Origin: Patescibacteria group bacterium UBA2193
GTDB lineage: Bacteria; Patescibacteriota; Minisyncoccia; Moranbacterales; DUUL01
Assembly (NCBI GenBank): GCA_002327335.1
Contig: DCVH01000004.1
Coordinates: forward strand, 1-8,189
Length of the DNA stretch: 8,189 nt
Direction of reading: 5' to 3'
The position numbers and the translations under genes were made by a program. Under the pieces are notes generated by a model, which ran no database searches, was not told the origin of the DNA, and was given only the letters and a program-made list of their open reading frames with translations. Shown here piece by piece: positions 1-4,744 of the stretch; position 1 is the first letter of the stretch, and every line of letters begins with the position of its first letter.

Positions 1-2
1 TG

Positions 3-65
3 CACTGGAGAGTGATTAGAAAGGATAAAGAAGAGAAAGAGCAAAGTGAAAAAGACGAAAAATAA
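3..65 (+). CDS. C-terminal tail of an unidentified upstream protein (partial)
   Basis: The third forward frame is open from the window edge to a TAA stop and encodes about 20 residues (HWRVIRKDKEEKEQSEKDEK). The tail is strongly charged and lysine/glutamate-rich, as is common at the cytoplasmic end of membrane proteins, but nothing identifies the family. The other two forward frames stop within the first 20 bases. It ends 28 bases before the next gene on the same strand, so the two may share a transcript. This is a small fragment and could be chance, but the close spacing supports it. Confidence 0.5.
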   Translation, partial: HWRVIRKDKEEKEQSEKDEK

Positions 66-93
66 AATACTAATTAATTATTAAAAAATAAAA

Positions 94-780
94 ATGTTCA
101 AAAAAGAAAAAATGATCACGGTGGCTGTCGTCGGAATGGCAATGTTAATGTTGGCCGGCGGGGCAAGCGCCATAATGACCGCTGATGATCTTGAAGCTAA
201 AAAGGCAGAGAGGGACGCGAAAAAAGCCGACATCCAGGCCGACAGAGAGGCGAAAAAGGAGGAGATTGAAGCAAAAAAAGAAGACCGAGCAACACAACGT
301 TGTGAACAAATTAAGGAAAAAACAAGAAGTAGGATTGAAAAATTCGAAGGGAATAACAAATACCATCAAAAGAATTTTAACTTAATAAAACAAAACATTG
401 AAGAAATTGTGGCATTGTTCAAGGAAGCGGGATTGAATACTGCCAATCTTGAAAGTTATTTGGCAGTCCTTGAAACTAAATTGGCAAAACTCTATGCCGA
501 TCATGCTGCTTTCATTGTTGCACTTGAAACGTCGGAGGGCGTGAGTTGTGATAACATCGAAAGCGAAATCAAGGGAAAATTTAAAATAGCAAAACAAGAG
601 GGGGAAGACATCAAAGCTGATATTATTGATGTTAAAAATTATTACAAAGATACTATTCGACCAGAACTCATTTCCTTAAAAAAAGAATATCTTGAAGCAA
701 CTGGGATCGATTCAGAAGAAGAAGGGGACGAAGATGTTGAGGAGCCAAAAAAAGAGAAGGCTGAAAATCCAATAGAATAA
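94..780 (+). CDS. Secreted coiled-coil protein of unknown function
   Basis: This 228-residue protein starts with a clear signal peptide: basic MFKKEK, a hydrophobic core over residues 8-22, and a probable cleavage site after ASA (residues 24-26). The mature part begins with a highly charged helix in which AKK recurs at residues 35, 42, 53 and 60. The spacings of 7, 11 and 7 are what mixed heptad/hendecad coiled coils show. A longer helical region follows (about 75-200), with regular leucine/isoleucine positions, and then an acidic tail (207-218, EEEGDEDVEE) ending in a lysine-rich stretch. Two cysteines (70 and 152) could form a disulfide outside the cell. No enzymatic motif is visible. The leader before the ATG is A-rich without a good Shine-Dalgarno; a second ATG at codon 7 would shorten the basic n-region, so the first is preferred. 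It probably acts in the periplasm-equivalent space or at the surface, with the lipoprotein gene downstream as a likely partner in transcription. I do not recognise a named family. Confidence 0.85.
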   Translation: MFKKEKMITVAVVGMAMLMLAGGASAIMTADDLEAKKAERDAKKADIQADREAKKEEIEAKKEDRATQRCEQIKEKTRSRIEKFEGNNKYHQKNFNLIKQNIEEIVALFKEAGLNTANLESYLAVLETKLAKLYADHAAFIVALETSEGVSCDNIESEIKGKFKIAKQEGEDIKADIIDVKNYYKDTIRPELISLKKEYLEATGIDSEEEGDEDVEEPKKEKAENPIE

Positions 781-830
781 TTAATCTTAAAATAATCCAA
801 GTTAAATGATGGCCAGAAAGCCAATTTAAT

Positions 831-834
831 AGGA
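831..834 (+). promoter_or_regulatory. Shine-Dalgarno AGGA of the lipoprotein gene
   Basis: AGGA lies 9 bases before the ATG at 844. It is one of the few recognisable ribosome binding sites in the window and supports this start. The other genes mostly have only A-rich leaders. Confidence 0.55.
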
Positions 835-843
835 CAATAAAAA

Positions 844-1143
844 ATGAAAAAAATAATTACCACATCAACAATTTTATTCCTCGGCGTTATGTTTTTGGCT
901 GGTTGTGTTGGTCAAAAAAATAATCAAAACCCTGTTCAACAAAAAATTCAAAAACAGGAAACTGTTCAACAGGAAGAGGAAAAAATACAGAGAGTTTCTC
1001 CTGAAGAAATGGTGGAGTTTGAACATCCTGGAAACGATGAAGTGGGGAAGAAAGTTGAAGGGATGGATTCTTTGATCAATTCGACTTCAACGAGTGGCTA
1101 CGACGAAGATGCTTCCGGAGAAGTTTTGTCGGAATTGGAATAA
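844..1143 (+). CDS. Small lipoprotein of unknown function
   Basis: This 99-residue protein has a textbook lipoprotein signal: MKK, a hydrophobic stretch over residues 4-17, and the lipobox LAGC at residues 18-21. Cys21 should be lipidated and become the N-terminus of a mature protein of about 79 residues. The mature part is low in complexity: a Gln/Asn/Lys-rich linker (about 24-50) followed by an acidic segment ending in SELE, with no recognisable domain. It lies 63 bases after the secreted coiled-coil gene on the same strand and is followed at once by a strong intrinsic terminator, so the two are probably the last genes of one transcript. It may anchor or accompany the coiled-coil protein at the cell surface, but this rests on position only. 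Confidence 0.82.
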   Translation: MKKIITTSTILFLGVMFLAGCVGQKNNQNPVQQKIQKQETVQQEEEKIQRVSPEEMVEFEHPGNDEVGKKVEGMDSLINSTSTSGYDEDASGEVLSELE

Positions 1144-1153
1144 GTTCATTAAT

Positions 1154-1195
1154 AAAGGACATTTTGCTTTTGCGAGATGTCCTTTTTGTTTTTTT
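1154..1195 (+). terminator. Intrinsic terminator after the lipoprotein gene
   Basis: AAAGGACAT (1154-1162) pairs perfectly with ATGTCCTTT (1177-1185). Pairing continues inward, with two G-T wobbles, to a TTTT loop at 1168-1171, giving about 14 base pairs. The T-rich run TTTGTTTTTTT follows. It sits 10 bases after the lipoprotein stop and insulates the tRNA promoter from upstream transcription. Confidence 0.88.
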
Positions 1196-1206
1196 AAGAA
1201 GATCAC

Positions 1207-1235
1207 TTGAAAAAAATATAAATATGTATTAAGAT
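1207..1235 (+). promoter_or_regulatory. Probable sigma70 promoter of tRNA-His
   Basis: TTGAAA (1207-1212, 5 of 6 to the -35 consensus) and TAAGAT (1230-1235, 4 of 6 to the -10 consensus) are separated by 17 bases. Transcription would start near 1242, about 18 bases before the tRNA. The site lies just after the preceding terminator, where a new promoter is needed. The region is AT-rich, so other registers are possible. Confidence 0.55.
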
Positions 1236-1259
1236 GTCTAGGTGCTCTTCGGTTTACAT

Positions 1260-1331
1260 GGCGGCTATAGTTCAATGGTAGAACTCCAGTTTGTGGAACT
1301 GGCTACGAGGGTTCAATTCCCTCTAGTCGCC
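1260..1331 (+). tRNA. tRNA-His (anticodon GTG)
   Basis: The full cloverleaf can be drawn. The acceptor stem is GCGGCTA (1261-1267) with TAGTCGC (1324-1330), including one wobble. The D stem is GTTC/GAAC (1270-1273/1281-1284). The anticodon stem is CCAGT/ACTGG (1286-1290/1298-1302) around TTGTGGA, with anticodon GTG at 1293-1295. The variable region has four bases, and the T stem is GAGGG/CCCTC (1307-1311/1319-1323) around TTCAATT. The histidine identity mark is present: G-1 is encoded at 1260 and faces C73 at 1331. The 3' CCA is not encoded, so a CCA-adding enzyme is needed. It has its own promoter and terminator. Confidence 0.96.
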
Positions 1332-1338
1332 CTCTCAT

Positions 1339-1367
1339 AAAAATCGTCTTTTTCTAGACGATTTTTT
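1339..1367 (+). terminator. Intrinsic terminator of tRNA-His
   Basis: AAAAATCGTCT (1339-1349) pairs over 11 bp with AGACGATTTTT (1356-1366) around a six-base loop, and the 3' arm ends in a run of six T. It starts 7 bases after the tRNA. The outer A/T pairs mean it could also work on the minus strand, but there is no minus-strand gene for it to serve. Confidence 0.85.
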
Positions 1368-1371
1368 ATGT

Positions 1372-1447
1372 TATAGTTCAAGAGTAGTTGTGCTCCGGAT
1401 GAGGAGTACAAGGTTTGTGGATTGATTCATAATTCCCTCTAGTCGCC
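1372..1447 (+). pseudogene. Decayed second tRNA-His copy with an inserted palindrome
   Basis: Three blocks match the tRNA-His gene just upstream, in the same order. Bases 1372-1387 match the end of the acceptor stem plus the D arm in 14 of 16 positions. Bases 1412-1421 match the anticodon loop region in 9 of 10 (TTTGTGGA intact). Bases 1431-1448 are identical over 18 bases to the T-loop end, T stem and acceptor 3' strand. Between the first two blocks a 24-base palindrome replaces six bases of the D/anticodon-stem region. Between the last two, 17 bases have become 9. The 5' acceptor strand has become TATGTTA-like and cannot pair with TAGTCGC, the GAGGG half of the T stem is gone, and the anticodon stem is lost, so it cannot work as a tRNA. 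It lies between two terminators with no promoter I can see. It could instead be a leftover of integration at the tRNA 3' end or a small hairpin RNA. Confidence 0.75.
1388..1411. repeat. 24-base palindrome inside the tRNA relic
   Basis: TTGTGCTCC (1388-1396) pairs with GGAGTACAA (1403-1411) over nine base pairs with one G-T wobble, around the loop GGATGA. It has no counterpart in the intact tRNA and lies exactly between two blocks that still align to it. No second copy was noticed in the window. Confidence 0.75.
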
Positions 1448-1448
1448 C

Positions 1449-1488
1449 CAACAAAAAAACAAGACATTTTTTGTCTTGTTTTTTGTTG
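1449..1488. terminator. Bidirectional terminator between convergent transcripts
   Basis: The arm at 1449-1466 (CAAC, an A-run, CAAGACA) pairs with 1472-1488 (TGTCTTG, a T-run, GTTG). This gives about 17 base pairs with one bulged A around a five-T loop. A-runs in one arm and T-runs in the other make it work both ways. It closes the plus-strand tRNA region and lies 17 bases after the stop of the minus-strand gene at 1506-2123. Confidence 0.85.
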
Positions 1489-1505
1489 TGAAAGATGAAG
1501 TATTT

Positions 1506-2123
1506 CTACCAAATTAGCCTGAAAGCGTGATGATCATCTCCCTTGAAAACGCACCTGACTTCTTCGACTCTTGAACCTTTTTCTGCAGTAACCAATTCAA
1601 GTATTTTTGCAATGACTCCTGATATATAGACGCAGACAAGTGGATGAGTTTTGAAATCTCTTAGTTCCAAAATAGCTTCTTTTTTTTCTTTGTCGAAACT
1701 GGTCATGGACATTGTTCCTTCAGTATAGTATTCATTCCAACTATTGGCCGCTCTTTGAATAGTTTGTTTTATGGAGGCAAAGTATTTAACAAACATTTTG
1801 ATCGTTCTGGAATAGGACACCGCCCCTTTTCCCATTTGATAGATATCTTCTTCGCTCCAACCGAAAAATCTGATACTGGCGATTAAAAAAATATGGGGAA
1901 TTACTTCAGAAATCCATTCTACATCTTTGATCTTGTTTAAATCTGGTAGGAAAAAATCATATTTTTCCGCCAATTCAATTTTCAACTCCTTCAACCCGTC
2001 TTCTCCTTCTTTTCTTATGACACATTCGACCAAATACTTAATATCAACACCACGCTCCTCGCCTTTGAGTTGCTCGAGCTCAACAATCTCCTTGTCGAAT
2101 AATTTTTTATTTTCTTCGTTCAT
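1506..2123 (-). CDS. Soluble protein of unknown function, possible V4R/H-NOX-like sensor fold
   Basis: This 205-residue protein has no signal peptide or membrane segment, so it is cytoplasmic. Residues 1-50 are charged and helical. The C-terminal half is the informative part: FGWSEEDIYQMG (87-98), a helix ending in ANSWNEYYTEG (126-136), THPLVCVYISG (159-169), and the closing RCVFKGDDHHAFRLIW (190-205). The order 'W..yy..G', 'hP..C.y..G', 'veev.C...Gd..h.F.i.W' resembles the ligand-binding fold shared by V4R (4-vinyl reductase) domains, DUF2378 and H-NOX relatives. That link is from memory of patterns, not a search. Cys34, Cys164, Cys191, His198 and His199 could bind a metal or small ligand. 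The ATG follows AAGAAGAA, a weak Shine-Dalgarno. It starts 56 bases after the VanW gene and is the last gene before the bidirectional terminator. Function is not assigned. Confidence 0.85.
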   Translation of the reverse strand: MNEENKKLFDKEIVELEQLKGEERGVDIKYLVECVIRKEGEDGLKELKIELAEKYDFFLPDLNKIKDVEWISEVIPHIFLIASIRFFGWSEEDIYQMGKGAVSYSRTIKMFVKYFASIKQTIQRAANSWNEYYTEGTMSMTSFDKEKKEAILELRDFKTHPLVCVYISGVIAKILELVTAEKGSRVEEVRCVFKGDDHHAFRLIW

Positions 2124-2179
2124 TTCTTCTTGCCCAGTATTTAATAATTTATCTAACTGGAATTATTTTTAATAAAATG

Positions 2180-3538
2180 CTAGGGATTTTTATTCTTCAG
2201 TTGTTCAATTACGCTGCCATATTTTGCATAATATTCCTCCCATTGCTTGCTGGACCAATCTTTTGGTTTTTCCCGCAAAACATCATTGGGGTTGGGATAA
2301 TTGTCGTGGTTGTCATAGAAACTCTTGAAGACATCCTCACGAATTTCTTTTCCTTCTTTGTCTTTAATTTTTTGATAAAGCACTGTTCTGATTTTCCCCT
2401 CAGGAGTTTTTTCAGTTATTTTGGGGCCATCAATTTCAACTTGGCGACCATCAGATGTTCCATAGAAATCAAAGAAAAGCTTTGTGCCTTCAACTTTTGT
2501 CTGAATTAAAATATGGTGACCGGTATCATTAATAAATTTCAGATCAGGACTTGGAATATAGACCGTTGCATCTGATCCAGGAGGATTGTAATAACTGACG
2601 GGGTAGGCATGATTGTGCCGCTCTGTTATTTTCAAGCCGGTGTTAAGTGCCACACGAAAAGCGGTGGTTGAAACTTGGCACACGCCCCCTCCAAATTCTG
2701 GCACAGTGGTGTTCTGCTTGATCACTAATTCTTTTTTATAGCCAGTGGTGTCATCAACTTCTCCAAGGTTCTCGATGAAAGAAAATTCTTCATCTGGTTT
2801 TATTAGCAGTCCATGAAACTTGGTAGCGGCAACCTTGACGTTGTGAATCCGATTTACTGTGGATCCTCGGAAGTTTGATTCTCCGGTTCCGATTTTTTCT
2901 TTTATGCCAAGTTTATTGAGATTATTTTTTGACAATTCCGGCTCTGTTTTGTTAGTGGCAAGAAGAATGTAATAATCATTTTTTTTATTTTTCAATACAT
3001 TCAAAATCTCTTCATAGCTTCCGTCAACATCAAGACTGTAACCTTCTTTTCCGTCTTCAGAGAAAAATAGTTCTCCTTGCTCGTTCACTTCCAGTCTCCC
3101 ATTTTTTGGAGCCGAGTTGATTTTCTCAGAGAGGGATTGCAGATATTTTTTGGTTTTTTCCTCTTCAATAAAAACTCGTGTAATTTTTTTAATGTTAGTC
3201 TTTTTTTCAAAAGTCTTTGTTAGTTCACAAAATGAAGCACTCTTGTTCTCAATCGAGCAAAGAAAAGGGTTTTCTGCCTCAGAAAAATGTTTTGAATCTT
3301 CGACAAAGAAATATTCCCAACTAATATAATCTCCGGCATAGAAGGGGATTGACTCATCCTTATTTGCGTAGTAAAGAAAAAACGGTTTCTGAATCATTTC
3401 TTGTAATTTTCCATTTTCAAAAAAACCAACGTCGTTGTTGTTCGCCATGGTTTCATTTGCAATACCGAGTGAAGCAAAAAAGGCTGTTAAAAACAGGAAT
3501 GAAAGTTTCGTTTTTTTATTTAAAATCAGGTTGTTCAT
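2180..3538 (-). CDS. Secreted VanW-domain protein
   Basis: The 452 residues begin with a signal sequence (basic NKKTK, hydrophobic core 12-26, possible cleavage after ETMA at residue 32), so the protein is exported. Residues about 35-200 form a less conserved N-terminal part; the segment around 140-185 (NGRLEVNEQG...LDVDGSYEEIL) resembles the peptidoglycan-binding repeat (PG_binding_4) found in YoaR-type proteins. The VanW domain spans about 220-350. It has S221-F223 with VNRIHNVKVAA, PDEEFSFIENLG (248-259), GY, the hallmark GGGVCQVSTT (283-292), ERHNHAYPVSYYNPPGSDAT (306-325), and a short beta-rich end. Residues 365-452 are a charged helical tail. Cys94 and Cys104 may form a disulfide. VanW proteins are widespread envelope proteins of unclear biochemistry. 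The name comes from the vanB cluster, and nothing here suggests glycopeptide resistance. The ATG is only 9 bases past a perfect hairpin and has no Shine-Dalgarno. Confidence 0.92.
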   Translation of the reverse strand: MNNLILNKKTKLSFLFLTAFFASLGIANETMANNNDVGFFENGKLQEMIQKPFFLYYANKDESIPFYAGDYISWEYFFVEDSKHFSEAENPFLCSIENKSASFCELTKTFEKKTNIKKITRVFIEEEKTKKYLQSLSEKINSAPKNGRLEVNEQGELFFSEDGKEGYSLDVDGSYEEILNVLKNKKNDYYILLATNKTEPELSKNNLNKLGIKEKIGTGESNFRGSTVNRIHNVKVAATKFHGLLIKPDEEFSFIENLGEVDDTTGYKKELVIKQNTTVPEFGGGVCQVSTTAFRVALNTGLKITERHNHAYPVSYYNPPGSDATVYIPSPDLKFINDTGHHILIQTKVEGTKLFFDFYGTSDGRQVEIDGPKITEKTPEGKIRTVLYQKIKDKEGKEIREDVFKSFYDNHDNYPNPNDVLREKPKDWSSKQWEEYYAKYGSVIEQLKNKNP

Positions 3539-3547
3539 TTTGAATTT

Positions 3548-3580
3548 TCAAAAACCAGCTCGGAAAATGCTGGTTTTTGA
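3548..3580 (-). terminator. Hairpin terminator between hsp20 and the VanW gene
   Basis: TCAAAAACCAGC and GCTGGTTTTTGA (3548-3559/3569-3580 on the plus strand) form a perfect 12-bp stem with a nine-base loop. Read on the minus strand, the 3' arm carries five T after GC-rich pairs, which fits an intrinsic terminator for hsp20, whose stop lies 36 bases earlier. It ends 9 bases before the VanW start codon, so it could also be a leader attenuator for that gene. Confidence 0.75.
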
Positions 3581-3616
3581 TGATTAAGAAAGATTGCCGT
3601 GCATTTTCTATTGTTT

Positions 3617-4216
3617 CTAGAAGCCTCTAACTTGGATTTTTCGAGTTTTTGTTACATCAGCTTTTGGCAGTCTCACGGTTAGAATTCCATTTTTCATTGT
3701 CGCTTCTGCCTTTTCGGAAATAATTTCCACTGGAAGAATAACACTTCTGGAAAAAGGTCCCCAATAACATTCCTGGTAATAGTAGTCTTCTGGGTCAACA
3801 TCTTCTCCCTGAACTCGTTCTCCTCGAACAGTCACCATGTCATTGTTGATGTTTACATCCAGGTCTTCAGGTCTTACTCCGGCGATAGTAGATTTAATCA
3901 CAATGTCATCCTCGGTTTGATAAACATCGATTGTCAACTGTCCTTCGGAATCAACGCGTGAATCAGAGGAGTTCATTGTTTTTTTTGGTGCAACAGAGGA
4001 ACTTGAAACACTATAGGTTTCTTCTTCATACATCATTCTGTTGTTGGAAGTTTTTTCTGGGTATTCATATGGTTCTTCCTCACTTTGATATTTGTTTATA
4101 TATGGAGATTCCTCGGAAGACTCATCTTGAATTTCAATTGAATCATCCTCATCGTCCTCTTCAATTCTTTTTATTCCTGTAATTTTTTCAAGAAATGATT
4201 TTTTCTGTTTTACCAT
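3617..4216 (-). CDS. hsp20: Hsp20 / alpha-crystallin small heat-shock protein with long acidic N-terminus
   Basis: This is an ATP-independent chaperone that holds unfolding proteins in large oligomers. The alpha-crystallin domain covers about residues 92-187: GQLTIDVYQTEDDIVIKSTI, AGVRPEDLDVNINNDMVTVRGER, the YYYQECYWGPFSRSVILP strand pair, and the family signature A-x-M-K-NG-ILTVRLPK (172-185). The C-terminal tail holds IQV (194-196), the I-x-I/V motif that docks onto neighbouring subunits. The N-terminal arm is unusual: about 90 residues, very acidic and Ser/Tyr-rich (DDEDD at 21-25, EESSEES-like stretches, SSSS at 71-74), and probably disordered. Bacterial Hsp20 arms are usually around half that length. 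The gene has its own sigma70-type promoter; no CIRCE element is visible. The leader before ATG is A-rich (AAAAGAAAAA) without a good Shine-Dalgarno. A terminator follows. Confidence 0.93.
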   Translation of the reverse strand: MVKQKKSFLEKITGIKRIEEDDEDDSIEIQDESSEESPYINKYQSEEEPYEYPEKTSNNRMMYEEETYSVSSSSVAPKKTMNSSDSRVDSEGQLTIDVYQTEDDIVIKSTIAGVRPEDLDVNINNDMVTVRGERVQGEDVDPEDYYYQECYWGPFSRSVILPVEIISEKAEATMKNGILTVRLPKADVTKTRKIQVRGF

Positions 4217-4249
4217 TTTTTCTTTTATTTTTACTTTATTAATAAATGA

Positions 4250-4278
4250 ATTATATCATTATTAAAAATTCAAGGCAA
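4250..4278 (-). promoter_or_regulatory. Sigma70 promoter of hsp20
   Basis: On the minus strand TTGCCT (plus 4273-4278, 4 of 6 to the -35 consensus) is followed after exactly 17 bases by a perfect TATAAT (plus 4250-4255). Transcription would start near 4243, about 27 bases before the ATG at 4216. The -35 box lies within the last codons of the PrsW-like gene. The -10 box is flanked by a five-base inverted repeat, AATGA (4245-4249) and TCATT (4256-4260), that could be an operator. Confidence 0.7.
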
Positions 4279-4741
4279 GTAGATTGTAAACAATGTGGAT
4301 TAAAGTGGCGATAATCACGAAGAAAGCAAGGAAAAACCACGATTTTTCAAATTTCCTGGAAACAACTGCCATTCCCAAAAACAAAGAAGTTAACGAATGA
4401 ATTCCAATGAGCATTAAGATGCTTGAAATCGAGAAAGTCTTGTTGGAAAGAATGATAAGAATCAATTCAAATATCCCGAATCCAACTCCGACTGAAACAG
4501 CACAAAAAAGACCTCGAACTCGGTCTTTTTGATTTGTAATTAGTAAGTTTAAAATAAAAATAATGGACAGAAGCTTGATTATTTCTTCGCCGACCTCATT
4601 GATGAAAAATTTTGAAATTAATTCTTCCGCTGAAAACGCAATGAAAAGAGACTGAAGAACACTGAGTGCGAGCAGGGCAATGAGCCCGGAAAATATGCCG
4701 GTAAACAGGGAAAAGAATAGACGACCAAAATTACTGAACAT
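4262..4741 (-). CDS. PrsW-like intramembrane protease (family M82), compact
   Basis: This is a very hydrophobic 159-residue protein with about four or five membrane segments (roughly 7-35, 55-70, 78-100, 104-126, 135-157). The motif order is that of PrsW: EE-x-x-K (Glu52, Glu53, Lys56), a G-F-x-x-x-E segment (Gly87, Phe88, Glu92), His115 at a helix centre, and H-x-x-x-N near the end (His149, Asn153). In Bacillus subtilis PrsW starts the degradation of the anti-sigma factor RsiW under envelope stress. The related CPBP family also has an EE motif, but followed by Arg. At 159 residues it is shorter than typical PrsW (about 200 or more), so it is close to a bare catalytic core. Its ATG comes 3 bases after the valS stop, so it is probably co-translated with valS. 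The substrate is unknown; no anti-sigma factor is in the window. Confidence 0.72.
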   Translation of the reverse strand: MFSNFGRLFFSLFTGIFSGLIALLALSVLQSLFIAFSAEELISKFFINEVGEEIIKLLSIIFILNLLITNQKDRVRGLFCAVSVGVGFGIFELILIILSNKTFSISSILMLIGIHSLTSLFLGMAVVSRKFEKSWFFLAFFVIIATLIHIVYNLLALNF

Positions 4742-4744
4742 TTT

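Larger units (their letters stand above)
1315..1448 (+). repeat. 18-base direct repeat of the tRNA-His 3' end
   Basis: AATTCCCTCTAGTCGCCC occurs at 1315-1332 (inside tRNA-His, running one base past it) and at 1431-1448, 116 bases apart. Duplicated tRNA 3' ends are typical attachment-site scars, but the interval here is too short for any element and shows further tRNA similarity, so a decayed tandem duplication fits better. Confidence 0.8.

Noticed and set aside
810..823. Hairpin TGGC-CAGAAA-GCCA between the coiled-coil and lipoprotein genes
   Set aside because: Only four base pairs and no T-run; too weak to call a terminator or regulator.
1372..1447. A second functional tRNA
   Set aside because: The 5' acceptor strand cannot pair with TAGTCGC, the T stem lacks its 5' half, and the central hairpin has a six-base loop with no usable anticodon position.
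1315..1448. Integrated mobile element bounded by the 18-base repeats
   Set aside because: The interval between repeats is about 100 bases, has no integrase or coding capacity, and itself contains tRNA-derived blocks.
2177..2509. Plus-strand open frame opposite the VanW gene, and similar antisense frames over valS, hsp20 and the ligase-like gene
   Set aside because: They lie opposite clearly conserved proteins, have no family motifs of their own and lack start signals; they are shadows of the real genes.
2180..3538. Vancomycin resistance gene
   Set aside because: Only the VanW domain is present; no VanH, VanA/B ligase, VanX or VanRS genes accompany it, and VanW proteins are common in bacteria without resistance.
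4217..4261. CIRCE heat-shock operator upstream of hsp20
   Set aside because: Neither TTAGCACTC nor GAGTGCTAA, nor a close variant, is present.
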